Assembly (NCBI RefSeq): GCF_027945075.1
Contig: NZ_CP116034.1
Coordinates: forward strand, 744,001-808,000
Direction: 5' to 3'
Source of the DNA: Chryseobacterium sp. CY350
GTDB taxonomy: Bacteria > Bacteroidota > Bacteroidia > Flavobacteriales > Weeksellaceae
Length of the DNA stretch: 64,000 nucleotides
This document shows positions 1-8,823 of this stretch, piece by piece. Below the pieces are notes generated by a model. It was not told the DNA's origin. It did no database searches and was given only the letters and a program-made list of their open reading frames with translations. How positions within the stretch are numbered: the first letter of the stretch is position 1; each line of letters opens with the position of its first letter. The position numbers and the translations under genes were made by a program.

Positions 1-1617
1 TCTGAAATCCCGACCGGCGTAGATTCTTATGAGTATACAACAGCTAATATTATAGGTGGCGCGTCGGCAGAAGGACAAGGATGGAACAGAGAGCATATGA
101 TGCCACAAAGTACATTTTACAGTAATTATCCTATGTATTCCGATTTGTTTTTTGTGGTTCCTACCGATGCAAGAATTAATCAGCTGAGGAGTAATTACCC
201 TTACGGAATTGCCGGAACTGCCACTTTTTACACTTTTACAAATACATCAAAAATAGGAAACAGCAATATTCCCGGATCGTCTTATACAGGTCGCGTTTAT
301 GAACCTATTAATGAATTTAAAGGTGATGTTGCGAGAAGTCTTTTGTATTTTGCAGTAAGATATGAGGGCAAACTGGGAACTTTTAATTTTAACAATAATA
401 CAAATCCTGCTTCTGACACCAATCCTTTAGATGGAACCGAAGAAAGATCTTTTGATCCGGCTTATCTTACGATGTTGCTTCAATGGCACAATCAGGATCC
501 TGTTTCGCAGAAAGAAATTGACAGAAATAATGCAGTCTACAATTTACAGAAAAATAGAAATCCTTTTATAGATAATCCATCATGGGTCAATGCAATCTGG
601 GGACAAACTTCTGATAATATTGCACCTCAGACTGCGATGAACTTAACGGTAACTCAGAACAGTGCATATTTCGCCACTTTAAGTTGGTCGCCAAGTTCAA
701 GTATTGATGTTATTGGATATAAAATCTATCGAAACGGTACTTTAATTTCATCTACCAAGCAAACATCAATTACTATAGATCATTTAACGCCATCTACAGC
801 TTACCAATTTACTGTAAAAGCTTATGATAACGGATATTTACTTTCTTCAGACAGTAATATTGCGTCCACAACGACCTTGTCTACAGATATTTATGCTAAA
901 GATTTAATTATTTCAAAATATCTTGAAGGAACGGCAAACAATAAAGCTTTGGAAATTATCAATAAGACCGGACATGCTGTAAATTTAAGTGATTATAGAC
1001 TTTCAATTCAGTTTTACAGCGGAACAAATTACTATTTTGTAGATCCTTATGAACTGGAAGGAACCGTTCAGAATAATGAGGCATTCGTTATTTTAAATCC
1101 GAATGCCAATTTTTTGTGTTACACAATTGATCAGGCAAAATTGGTAACGGCGGCTCCACAGATGACTTTTACGGGAAGCAATTATTTAGAATTGAGATAT
1201 AAAAATTCTAGCGTAGATGCGATAGGAGTGAGTTCACAATCAAACAGTTCAATATTATCAAATGTTTCACTGTATAGAAAAACCATTATCAATCAACCTG
1301 TTACAACTTTTAATATTTCAGAATGGGATTCTTACACAGCCGATTACTGTCAGAATCTTGGGACATTATCGATTTCAGATCATATTTTAGCTGATAAAGA
1401 ACTGAAAATTTATCCAAATCCTGCCAACGAGGAAATCTTTGTGAAAGGAGATGTAAAAAATATTGAAACAGCTTCAATTATTGATTTATCTGGTAAATTG
1501 ATCTATTCCGAGAAAAATCCATTTAAAAATAAAAACAATATCCCTGTTCAGCAACTAATAAAAGGAAATTATCTTTTAAAATTAGACAACAAAATTTACC
1601 AATTTATCAAGAATTAA
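1..1617 (+). CDS. Secreted endonuclease I family protein with FnIII, lamin-tail and T9SS sorting domains (5' end missing)
   Basis: The reading frame is open from base 1, so the N-terminus and signal peptide lie outside the window; 538 residues are visible. Visible residues 28-37 carry the endonuclease I (beta-beta-alpha metal) signature WNREHMMPQS, whose His32 is the expected general base. The nuclease domain ends near residue 205. It is followed by a fibronectin type III domain (about 208-292), a lamin-tail-like domain (about 298-440) and a C-terminal type IX secretion type A sorting domain (about 465-538, beginning LKIYPNPANEE). The family cleaves DNA or RNA outside the cell. Inference: export through the Sec and type IX pathways with surface attachment or release, probably for nutrient scavenging. 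No gene partner is visible. Confidence 0.9.
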   Translation, partial: SEIPTGVDSYEYTTANIIGGASAEGQGWNREHMMPQSTFYSNYPMYSDLFFVVPTDARINQLRSNYPYGIAGTATFYTFTNTSKIGNSNIPGSSYTGRVYEPINEFKGDVARSLLYFAVRYEGKLGTFNFNNNTNPASDTNPLDGTEERSFDPAYLTMLLQWHNQDPVSQKEIDRNNAVYNLQKNRNPFIDNPSWVNAIWGQTSDNIAPQTAMNLTVTQNSAYFATLSWSPSSSIDVIGYKIYRNGTLISSTKQTSITIDHLTPSTAYQFTVKAYDNGYLLSSDSNIASTTTLSTDIYAKDLIISKYLEGTANNKALEIINKTGHAVNLSDYRLSIQFYSGTNYYFVDPYELEGTVQNNEAFVILNPNANFLCYTIDQAKLVTAAPQMTFTGSNYLELRYKNSSVDAIGVSSQSNSSILSNVSLYRKTIINQPVTTFNISEWDSYTADYCQNLGTLSISDHILADKELKIYPNPANEEIFVKGDVKNIETASIIDLSGKLIYSEKNPFKNKNNIPVQQLIKGNYLLKLDNKIYQFIKN

Positions 1618-1637
1618 TACAATTTATTGTAAAAATT

Positions 1638-1690
1638 GATATAAGCAGATTCACTAATATGTAATTTCTATAAGTGTATCTGCTTATATC
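1638..1690. repeat. 13-bp perfect inverted repeat in front of the SatD gene
   Basis: GATATAAGCAGAT (1638-1650) and ATCTGCTTATATC (1678-1690) are perfect reverse complements separated by 27 bp. The right arm is followed by TTTTATAT, so it could end transcription of the nuclease gene. Further ATAAG/CTTAT half-sites lie at 1699-1703 and 1712-1716, overlapping the promoter of the next gene, which favours an operator role. Confidence 0.6.
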
Positions 1691-1713
1691 TTTTATATAT
1701 AAGTATTTATGCT

Positions 1714-1721
1714 TATATTTG
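1714..1721 (+). promoter_or_regulatory. -7 promoter box TATATTTG of the SatD-DUF3307 operon
   Basis: It matches the Bacteroidota -7 consensus TAnnTTTG exactly. It ends only 4 bp before the ATG at 1726, which implies a leaderless or nearly leaderless transcript. Confidence 0.65.
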
Positions 1722-1725
1722 CAAA

Positions 1726-2331
1726 ATGATAGCGGTAATCACCGGTGATATTATAAATTCGCAACAGACAGACACAGAAGTTTGGATTACCAGACTCAAA
1801 AATCTTCTTGAAAGCTGGGGAAGCACACCACAGACATGGGAAATTTACAGAGGTGACGAATTCCAGTTAAAGTGCAATATAGATGAGGTTTTCTTGCGTT
1901 TCTTAGCCATAAAATCTCTTATAAAAAGTCAGGAAAATTTAGATGTCAGAATTGCCATAGGCATTGGTGAAGAAAATTTTCTATCTGAAAAAATCACAGA
2001 ATCCAACGGAACCGCATATGTAAACTCCGGAAGATTACTAGATGATATTAAGAATGACGGTCATACGGTAGCTATCAAAACATCTAACGATTCTCTGGAC
2101 AGAGATCTGAATATTCTCCTGAAATGGTCTTCCAAAGACTTTGATAACTGGACGATGGCGACTTCCGAGATTATTCACGAAATGATTCTCAATAAAGATA
2201 TTACGCAGGAAGATTTAGCTAAAAGATTTGCTATTTCACAATCATCTGTAAGTCAGCGGCTAAAACGCGCAAACTATGATCTTATCGTAGAAACAAATCT
2301 ATACTTCAGAAAAAAAATATCAGAATTGTAG
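1726..2331 (+). CDS. SatD family protein with C-terminal helix-turn-helix
   Basis: This 201-residue protein starts MIAVITGDIINSQQ and has the SatD-family pattern (YRGDEFQL, AIGIGEEN, NSGRLLDD). It ends with a helix-turn-helix around residues 163-186 (EDLAKRFAISQSSVSQRLKR). SatD proteins are named from a streptococcal acid-tolerance locus and have no established biochemical activity. In Bacteroidota they typically sit directly before a DUF3307 membrane protein, as here, where the gap is 1 bp. Inference: the HTH tail and the ATAAGC-type inverted repeats over its promoter suggest that it represses its own operon. The start is the first ATG after the -7 box. Confidence 0.82.
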   Translation: MIAVITGDIINSQQTDTEVWITRLKNLLESWGSTPQTWEIYRGDEFQLKCNIDEVFLRFLAIKSLIKSQENLDVRIAIGIGEENFLSEKITESNGTAYVNSGRLLDDIKNDGHTVAIKTSNDSLDRDLNILLKWSSKDFDNWTMATSEIIHEMILNKDITQEDLAKRFAISQSSVSQRLKRANYDLIVETNLYFRKKISEL

Positions 2332-2332
2332 C

Positions 2333-3028
2333 ATGATCTTTATACAACTCATATTGGCACATTTACTCGGAGATTTTATTCTTCAGCCAAACTCTTGGGT
2401 TTCAGATAAAGAAAATAAAAAACTGAAGAGCAAATATCTGTATCTTCATGTTTTGATTCATACTGTTTTAAGTTTTACATTTCTTTGGAATTTGGAACTT
2501 TGGTGGGTTGCTGTTTTGGTTGGGATTACTCATTTAATTATTGATGCTTCCAAACTCAGTTTTCAGAATATCAAAACAAAAAAAAGATGGTTTTTCTTTG
2601 ATCAGGCACTTCATATAGCAGTCATTGCCGGAGTTTCACTGTATTTCAATGAATATAATTTTGAGTTTTTAAAGAATCAGAATTTACTGAAAATAGCAAT
2701 GGGAGCTTTGTTTTTAACTTCGCCCGCATCAATTTTCATTAAATTGCTATTATCATCGTGGACGCCCGTTCCGCAAACACAAGCAGAATTACAAACCGAT
2801 TCTCTCACGAGTGCCGGGAAATATATAGGAATTTTAGAACGTTTACTGGTTTTCACCTTTATCTTGGTGAATCATTGGGAAGGCGTAGGTTTTATGGTTG
2901 CTGCAAAATCTGTTTTCAGATTCAGCGATCTGGCACAGGCAAAACAAAGAAAACTGACGGAGTATGTGTTGATTGGTACACTTCTCAGTTTTGGAATGGC
3001 TGTTTTAACAGGAATTTTAATAAAATAA
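2333..3028 (+). CDS. DUF3307 membrane protein
   Basis: A 231-residue, strongly hydrophobic protein with the DUF3307 opening (LAHLLGDFILQP) and a conserved THLIIDASK segment near residue 65. About six membrane segments are apparent. Acidic and histidine residues inside the helices (H10, D14, H38) are typical of the family. No activity is established. It begins one base after the SatD stop codon, so the two are almost certainly co-transcribed and translationally coupled. Confidence 0.82.
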   Translation: MIFIQLILAHLLGDFILQPNSWVSDKENKKLKSKYLYLHVLIHTVLSFTFLWNLELWWVAVLVGITHLIIDASKLSFQNIKTKKRWFFFDQALHIAVIAGVSLYFNEYNFEFLKNQNLLKIAMGALFLTSPASIFIKLLLSSWTPVPQTQAELQTDSLTSAGKYIGILERLLVFTFILVNHWEGVGFMVAAKSVFRFSDLAQAKQRKLTEYVLIGTLLSFGMAVLTGILIK

Positions 3029-3057
3029 TAAATCTAACTAAAAAGAAATTTTAGAAA

Positions 3058-3777
3058 ATGGAAAAGAAAGAAATGTTGTACGAAGGTAAGGCAAAACAAG
3101 TATTTGCGACCGATAATCCTGATCAGGTTGTAGTACGTTTCAAAGACGATGCTACAGCATTTAATGCTCAAAAAAGAGGATCTGTCGATTTGAAAGGTGA
3201 AATGAACAATGCCATCACAACTCTTATTTTTGAATATTTAAATGAAAAAGGAATCAAGACTCATTTCATCAAACAATTAGACGAGAGAGAGCAATTGGTA
3301 ACGAAAGTATCCATCATCCCTTTAGAAATGGTGGTGAGAAACTACTCTGCAGGAAGTATGGCTCAAAGATTAGGAGTTGAGGAAGGTATAAAATCTCCGG
3401 TTACAATCTTCGATATCTGCTACAAGAAAGACGAATTGGGAGATCCGCTTATCAACGATCACCACGCAGTTTTTTTAGGAGCTGCAACGTATGAAGAACT
3501 TAACGAAATGTACGCGTTGACAGGAAAAATCAACGAAATTCTGATTGATCTTTTTGATAAAATGAATATTATTTTAGTTGATTTCAAAATCGAATTAGGA
3601 AAAACTTCAGCTGGTGAAATCATCTTAGCAGACGAAATTTCTCCTGATACCTGCAGACTTTGGGACAAGGATACTATGAAAAAACTGGATAAAGACAGAT
3701 TCAGAAGAGACTTAGGAGAAGTTACTGAAGCTTATGTTGAAATCTATAATAGATTGAAAGTAGCTTTAGGCAAATAA
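3058..3777 (+). CDS. purC: Phosphoribosylaminoimidazole-succinocarboxamide synthase (SAICAR synthetase)
   Basis: At 239 residues it has the normal length for the family. It catalyses ATP-dependent ligation of aspartate to CAIR in purine biosynthesis, in the cytoplasm. The sequence shows [10 protein letters not shown] at the N-terminus, FKDDATAFN, the RNYSAGS segment and [13 protein letters not shown] near residue 190. The last is the diagnostic PurC signature. purF follows about 100 bp downstream on the same strand, so the two may share a transcript. Confidence 0.97.
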   Translation: MEKKEMLYEGKAKQVFATDNPDQVVVRFKDDATAFNAQKRGSVDLKGEMNNAITTLIFEYLNEKGIKTHFIKQLDEREQLVTKVSIIPLEMVVRNYSAGSMAQRLGVEEGIKSPVTIFDICYKKDELGDPLINDHHAVFLGAATYEELNEMYALTGKINEILIDLFDKMNIILVDFKIELGKTSAGEIILADEISPDTCRLWDKDTMKKLDKDRFRRDLGEVTEAYVEIYNRLKVALGK

Positions 3778-3789
3778 GATTTAGATAAA

Positions 3790-3838
3790 ATTAGATGTTA
3801 AGTTTTTATTTAACATAATATTTAATTTTTCATCTAAT
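3790..3838 (+). repeat. Nested inverted repeats between purC and purF
   Basis: An outer 8-bp pair, ATTAGATG (3790-3797) and CATCTAAT (3831-3838), encloses an inner pair, GTTAA (3797-3801) and TTAAC (3810-3814). A T-rich stretch at 3824-3830 lies inside the outer stem. It may act as a weak attenuator between purC and purF. It is AT-rich, so chance is possible. Confidence 0.35.
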
Positions 3839-3879
3839 TGAATATCTATCAAAATAAATCTAGATTAGAAAAAATAGAA

Positions 3880-5379
3880 ATGAAAAGTTTAGACATTCAT
3901 AAAAGTGAATATTTAAAACAATTTGAAACTCAAACCTACGGAAGAAATCTCTTCAGAACGCAGGAAGAAGAAAGGCTTGATGCTCCAAATGAGGAGTGCG
4001 GTATCTTCGGAATGTATTCTGATAATGATCTTGATACGTTTTCACTTTCACAGTTCGGTCTTTTTGCATTACAGCACAGAGGCCAGGAAGCTTGCGGTAT
4101 TTCTGTTCTTAAAGACGGAAAAATTACCAACATGAAAGATGAGGGTTTGGTTTTGGATGTTTATAAAGAGATTCAGGATCCTGAGACTTTTATGGGAAAT
4201 TCTGCAATCGGGCACACCCGCTATACGACTGCAGGAGATAAAAAGAAATATAATTTTCAGCCATTTTTCGCCAAAAACGAATACGACCAGATTATACTTT
4301 CTATTGCGCACAATGGTAATCTTACCAACGCAAAAGAATTAAAAGCAGAACTGGAAGCTGAAGGCGTAGTTTTCAGAGCTACTTCGGATTCTGAGGTTAT
4401 TTTAAGATTGATTCAAAAAAATCTTGATCTAGGATTACGTGGAGCCATTAAAGCCACCATGGAGAAGATTGAAGGCGCATATTCTGTTGTCGGAATGACG
4501 AGAAACAAATTCTTTGCATTCAGAGATTTCAACGGAATCAGACCTTTGGTATTGGGAGCAGTTGATGAGAAAACATATGTAGTAGCCTCAGAATCTGTGG
4601 CTTTAGATGCTGTGGGAGCTCAATATGTAAGAGATATTTTACCTGGAGAAATCATTTACACCAATGAAAATGAACCCGGGAAACTAAATTCTTACATGGT
4701 GAATGAGGAAAAAGGCAAGCAAAGAATCTGTTCGTTTGAATATATTTATTTTGCAAGACCAGATTCAACTTTAGAAAATATCAACGTTTATGAAATCAGG
4801 GAAAAATCGGGAGAAAAAATCTGGGAACAGGCTCCTGTTGAAGCTGATATTGTAATTGGAGTGCCGGATTCCGGAGTTCCTGCGGCGATTGGTTTTTCTA
4901 AAGCGTCGGGAATACCTTTCCGTCCGGTTTTGATTAAAAACAGATACATCGGAAGAAGTTTCATTGTACCGACTCAGGAAATGAGAGAGAGGGTAGTCAA
5001 TTTAAAATTGAATCCAATTATTTCAGAAATTAAAGGCAAAAGAGTGGTTATTATCGACGATTCTATCGTTCGTGGTACGACTTCAAAAAGATTGGTAAAA
5101 ATTTTAAAAGAAGCAGGAGTAAAAGAAATTCATTTCCGAAGTGTGTCTCCGCCAATTATTGCACCTTGCTATTTAGGAATTGATACGCCATCTAAAGACG
5201 ATTTAATTTCTGCCAATATGTCAACTGAGCAGTTGCGAGATTATTTGGGAGTAGATTCTCTTGAGTTTTTAAGTACAGAAAATCTAAAAGTAATTTTAGG
5301 TTCTGCCAACCATTGCTTCGGATGTTTTACTGAAGAATATCCTGTTGCAAAAGGAGAAGAAATAGAATTATTCAGTTAA
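3880..5379 (+). CDS. purF: Amidophosphoribosyltransferase
   Basis: It catalyses the first committed step of purine synthesis (PRPP + glutamine to phosphoribosylamine). The ATG at 3880 gives 499 residues; a TTG at 3838 is in frame but sits inside an intergenic inverted repeat and is unlikely. Cys40 in EECGIFG is the glutaminase nucleophile exposed after propeptide removal. The phosphoribosyltransferase motif VVIIDDSIVRGTTSKR is intact. Cysteines in KQRICSFEY, IIAPCYLG and HCFGCF match the four ligands of the iron-sulfur cluster of the Bacillus-type enzyme. A strong hairpin terminator follows. Confidence 0.96.
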   Translation: MKSLDIHKSEYLKQFETQTYGRNLFRTQEEERLDAPNEECGIFGMYSDNDLDTFSLSQFGLFALQHRGQEACGISVLKDGKITNMKDEGLVLDVYKEIQDPETFMGNSAIGHTRYTTAGDKKKYNFQPFFAKNEYDQIILSIAHNGNLTNAKELKAELEAEGVVFRATSDSEVILRLIQKNLDLGLRGAIKATMEKIEGAYSVVGMTRNKFFAFRDFNGIRPLVLGAVDEKTYVVASESVALDAVGAQYVRDILPGEIIYTNENEPGKLNSYMVNEEKGKQRICSFEYIYFARPDSTLENINVYEIREKSGEKIWEQAPVEADIVIGVPDSGVPAAIGFSKASGIPFRPVLIKNRYIGRSFIVPTQEMRERVVNLKLNPIISEIKGKRVVIIDDSIVRGTTSKRLVKILKEAGVKEIHFRSVSPPIIAPCYLGIDTPSKDDLISANMSTEQLRDYLGVDSLEFLSTENLKVILGSANHCFGCFTEEYPVAKGEEIELFS

Positions 5380-5402
5380 ATAGATCTCGAATAATTAATA
5401 AT

Positions 5403-5442
5403 AAAAATGTCAGACTTAGAAATTAAGTCTGACATTTTTTAT
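5403..5442 (+). terminator. Rho-independent terminator after purF
   Basis: The stem AAAAATGTCAGACTTA (5403-5418) pairs with the matching arm at 5424-5439. It has a short loop and a T-rich tail and lies between convergent purF and the beta-barrel gene, so it may serve both. Confidence 0.88.
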
Positions 5443-5465
5443 TGAAATAAAATTTGTTTAAATTC

Positions 5466-6116
5466 TTAGAATTTATAAGCTAAACCAACTTGGAATACGT
5501 TATTTCTAACTGCATCTCTACCAGCTGGTCTGTCTTTAGCAATATCAGTTACACCAGCAACATATCTTGCAGTTAAACCAATATTATCTGTAAAATAATA
5601 ACCTGCACCAAGACCAATACCTACGTTAAAAGTATTGAAGTTGTCTTTATAATTTCCAGATTCAGCGATTACGTCGTTATTAGTTTCGTTTTTAGCTTTG
5701 TTTTTAGCACTTACCATGAAACCAAATTCCGGACCTGCTTCAACATATAAATTCGGAATGAAGTTATATTGGAACATAACTGGTACTGCAATATAATCAA
5801 AGTGATTAGCGTAAGAATATCTGTTACCTAATACAACCTCGTCATATTTGTCACCATATTGTGTGTACAATACTTCCGGTTGAATACTGAATGATTCAGC
5901 AATTGGAATATTTGCAAATAAACCTGCATTAAAACCAATTTTTGATCCTTGATCTGCTAACGAACCATCATCTGATAATGAAGAAACGTTCATCCCTGCT
6001 TTAATACCAAATCTTACATCTGAAGACATTGATCTTGTAGTAGTGGTTGTAGTTGTAGTCTGAGCGAATGCTAATGAACCTGCTGTAATTGCTAGTCCTA
6101 AAATTAACTTTTTCAT
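5466..6116 (-). CDS. Outer-membrane beta-barrel protein (PorT/OmpW-like fold)
   Basis: A 216-residue protein with a clear signal peptide (MKKLILGLAITAGSLAFAQ), then a Thr-rich linker (TTTTTTTTR, residues 20-28). After this come alternating amphipathic strands such as VRFGIKAGMNVSSLS and SIQPEVLYTQYG, ending in the C-terminal aromatic strand VFQVGLAYKF. This matches the small eight-stranded outer-membrane barrel families common in Bacteroidota. The substrate or role is unknown. Both flanks point away from it or converge with it, so it is probably monocistronic. Confidence 0.85.
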   Translation of the reverse strand: MKKLILGLAITAGSLAFAQTTTTTTTTRSMSSDVRFGIKAGMNVSSLSDDGSLADQGSKIGFNAGLFANIPIAESFSIQPEVLYTQYGDKYDEVVLGNRYSYANHFDYIAVPVMFQYNFIPNLYVEAGPEFGFMVSAKNKAKNETNNDVIAESGNYKDNFNTFNVGIGLGAGYYFTDNIGLTARYVAGVTDIAKDRPAGRDAVRNNVFQVGLAYKF

Positions 6117-6344
6117 AACTTTAAATTTTTAATATTTACTATTTCCTAATTTTAAATTTTACTGTCAATTTTCATTTTGACGAGTGGTATCTTTCAAATT
6201 GTTTGCCAAAATCAATTTTTAGGCCATCACAAGGATATGATAGATATCATTAATTCAACAATTAAATTTTAAACACCTGATAAACAGTATAATAAAAATC
6301 GCTTGAAAATAATATGCTACAAATAGTAAATGACATAATTTATA

Positions 6345-7391
6345 TTAAAAACCACTTAATGTCTTGTAAAAATTGAGAGATTTGAGAATATTTTCTGTGG
6401 AACATTCATAATCGAATGTACAAAAGCCGATGTCAGTCAGCAGTGAAAAATTGATTTTGCTCTGAACATTCTTTTTGTCATTCAACAAAAGATTAAAAAT
6501 ATCTTCTTCTTTAAAATCACTCAGATCGATAAAAGAATAATATTTGTGAATATTTTCTATAATTACATCAGCATCTTCTTTAGAAATTAAACCTTCCAGC
6601 TGAGAAAGATTTGTTTCGCAGATCATTCCTAAAGCTACAGCTTCACCATGCAAAATCGGGCTTTCTTTTTCTAAACAAAGGCTTTCAATGGCATGACCGA
6701 TGGTATGGCCAAAATTTAATGTTTTTCTGATGTTTTTTTCGTGAAAATCTTTTTCCACCACGTCTTGCTTGATATTCATCGAGGTTTCAATAAGCGGAAT
6801 AATTCCCGGCACATCTAATTTTTGAATCTGAATTAAATTATCCCAATGTGTTTTATCAGCAATTAATCCATGTTTCAGCATTTCTGCAAAACCACTCACT
6901 AATTCTTTATAAGGGAGAGTTTCCAGAAACTGAGGGAAAACAAAAATCTGCTCCGGAAAACTGAATGTTCCCACCATATTTTTGTAATGCAGCAAATCAA
7001 TCCCTGTTTTGCCCCCAATTGATGCATCACACATCGATAATAGAGTAGTAGGAACGTTGATAAATTGAATTCCTCTTTTATAGGTAGACGCTACAAAGCC
7101 GCCCATATCTGTGATAACGCCGCCTCCAAGATTGATTATCAGCGCTTTCCTATCTGCCTTCATCTCTGTAAGAATTTCCCAAAGCTGGTTGACGGTCTGT
7201 ATATTTTTCATGTCTTCTCCAGGCTCTATTTCCAGGATCTCGAAGCTCACATCAGTTTCCAAATTTCCAAGAAGAACCGGAAGACAATATTCGTGAGTGT
7301 TCTCATCCACAAGAATAAAAATTTTACTAAAGCTGTTTTCAGTCAGAAAATCGTTGAGTTGAGAAAAATTGCGGTCTAATATAGTGATCAT
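6345..7391 (-). CDS. aroB: 3-dehydroquinate synthase
   Basis: At 348 residues it has the typical length for the family. It converts DAHP to 3-dehydroquinate in the shikimate pathway, using NAD and a divalent metal. Visible signatures are the NAD-binding LGGGVITDMGGFVASTYKRG, PTTLLSMCDASIGGKTGID and the metal-ligand segment LNFGHTIGHAIE with HGEAVALGM. A minus-strand -7 box (7429-7436) lies about 40 bp upstream and is divergent from the pseudouridine synthase promoter. Confidence 0.96.
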   Translation of the reverse strand: MITILDRNFSQLNDFLTENSFSKIFILVDENTHEYCLPVLLGNLETDVSFEILEIEPGEDMKNIQTVNQLWEILTEMKADRKALIINLGGGVITDMGGFVASTYKRGIQFINVPTTLLSMCDASIGGKTGIDLLHYKNMVGTFSFPEQIFVFPQFLETLPYKELVSGFAEMLKHGLIADKTHWDNLIQIQKLDVPGIIPLIETSMNIKQDVVEKDFHEKNIRKTLNFGHTIGHAIESLCLEKESPILHGEAVALGMICETNLSQLEGLISKEDADVIIENIHKYYSFIDLSDFKEEDIFNLLLNDKKNVQSKINFSLLTDIGFCTFDYECSTENILKSLNFYKTLSGF

Positions 7392-7428
7392 TTTATATTT
7401 TTAATCTATTAAATAAGGAACAATTGCG

Positions 7429-7436
7429 CAAAGTTA
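7429..7436 (-). promoter_or_regulatory. -7 box of aroB
   Basis: On the minus strand this reads TAACTTTG, matching TAnnTTTG. It is back-to-back with the promoter at 7470-7477. Confidence 0.5.
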
Positions 7437-7469
7437 TGATTCTTAATTTCTAACTCGTAACTAAATTAC

Positions 7470-7477
7470 TATCTTTG
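7470..7477 (+). promoter_or_regulatory. -7 box of the pseudouridine synthase gene
   Basis: TATCTTTG matches the Bacteroidota -7 consensus and lies 14 bp before the ATG at 7492. Confidence 0.6.
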
Positions 7478-7491
7478 CAAAAATATTTAGA

Positions 7492-8727
7492 ATGAGCAGA
7501 GACAATAATAGTTCAGGAAGACCTAAGAAACCTAGATCTTCAACAAGAAATTCGGACGGTCCGCGCGCTCCTAAATCTGGAAATTCTTCAGAATCAAAAT
7601 CTTTTAAAAAACCATTTTCTAAAACTGGCGGAAAAAGTTTTGAACCCAAAGATAGAAATGAAAACGGCTCATCAAAATTTGAGAAAAAGCCTTTCAGCAG
7701 AAACGAGAGAGATGCAGACAGCTCAGCATCTTTTACAAAAAGTGATTCTAATAGATCTGATACAAGCTATCAGAGTCGAATGAATAAAAAATACTCAAAA
7801 TCTGAAACAGAACCATTTGTATCCAACAAAAGTGAAGAAAAAAAATCTTTCGGAGCTAAGAGAGGAGGCGTAAGAAGTTCTGACACAAGAGATAAATACG
7901 AAAGAGGCAGTCTGAAATACGGAAGAAGACCAGGAAGTGAAACAGACCGCGATGACGACAGAGCCAGATCTTTTGTACAGAAAAGAAGATTCAAAAAAGT
8001 AGAAAAAGATGTACATAAAGACACGATTCGTCTTAACAAATACATCGCCAACTCAGGAATCTGCAGCAGAAGAGAGGCAGATGATCTGATTGTTCAGGGA
8101 TTGGTAGAAGTGAACGGAAAAGTAGTCACAGAGATGGGCTATCAGGTTGAGAAAACTGATAAAGTTGTATTCGACGGACAAGGCATTACACCAGAAAAGC
8201 CTGTTTATGTTCTTTTAAATAAACCTAAAGGATACATTTCTACAACAAAAGATGACAAGGCAAGAAAAACAGTGATGGATCTGGTTGCGAATGCATCACC
8301 ATATCGTCTGTTCCCTGTGGGGAGATTAGACCGTTCTACAACGGGAGTTATTCTTTTAACAAATGACGGACATATGACCAAAAAGCTGACTCACCCGTCT
8401 TTTGATGCTAAAAAGATCTATCACGTAACTTTGGATAAAAAACTTACCAACGAAGATATGAAGCTGATCGTAGAAGGGATTCGTCTGGAAGAAGGTGTTG
8501 CGATGGTTGATCAGATTTCATTTATCGAAGGAAAACCGAGAAACGAGATCGGAATGGAAATTCATATCGGTTGGAATCGCGTAATCAGAAGAATTTTCCA
8601 GAGATTAGGATATGAAGTTGAAGCTCTAGACAGAGTAATGTTTGCAGGAATGACCAAGAAAAACATCAAGAGAGGACACTGGAGAATCTTGACAGATTTG
8701 GAAGTGAATAATTTGAAAATGCTTTAA
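7492..8727 (+). CDS. Pseudouridine synthase, RsuA/RluB family, with long disordered N-terminus
   Basis: A 411-residue protein. Residues 1 to about 178 are a low-complexity, Ser/Lys/Arg/Gly-rich extension, probably disordered and RNA-binding. Next come an S4 RNA-binding domain (RLNKYIANSGICSRREAD, about 182-240) and the catalytic domain. The catalytic Asp is in GRLDRSTTGVILLTNDG, and KPKGYISTTKD is also conserved. The family isomerises uridine in ribosomal RNA; the RluB branch (23S) is more likely than RsuA, but this cannot be decided from the sequence alone. Long basic extensions are common in Bacteroidota homologues. Confidence 0.9.
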   Translation: MSRDNNSSGRPKKPRSSTRNSDGPRAPKSGNSSESKSFKKPFSKTGGKSFEPKDRNENGSSKFEKKPFSRNERDADSSASFTKSDSNRSDTSYQSRMNKKYSKSETEPFVSNKSEEKKSFGAKRGGVRSSDTRDKYERGSLKYGRRPGSETDRDDDRARSFVQKRRFKKVEKDVHKDTIRLNKYIANSGICSRREADDLIVQGLVEVNGKVVTEMGYQVEKTDKVVFDGQGITPEKPVYVLLNKPKGYISTTKDDKARKTVMDLVANASPYRLFPVGRLDRSTTGVILLTNDGHMTKKLTHPSFDAKKIYHVTLDKKLTNEDMKLIVEGIRLEEGVAMVDQISFIEGKPRNEIGMEIHIGWNRVIRRIFQRLGYEVEALDRVMFAGMTKKNIKRGHWRILTDLEVNNLKML

Positions 8728-8777
8728 ATGTTATTAATTATGATTTATAAGTTCTAATTCATAATTTGAAATAAAGT

Positions 8778-8812
8778 AAAAAGACGCAGAAATAAATTCT
8801 GCGTCTTTTTTT
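8778..8812. terminator. Bidirectional terminator between convergent genes
   Basis: GACGCAGAA (8783-8791) pairs with TTCTGCGTC (8797-8805). The stem is flanked by an A-run on the left and a T-run on the right, so it can serve the pseudouridine synthase gene and the convergent TlpA-like gene. Confidence 0.88.
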
Positions 8813-8823
8813 GTTCTGATTAT

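Noticed and set aside
2758..3054. 98-residue frame inside the DUF3307 gene
   Set aside because: Antisense-free shadow in another frame with no family features; the DUF3307 frame is clearly the coding one.
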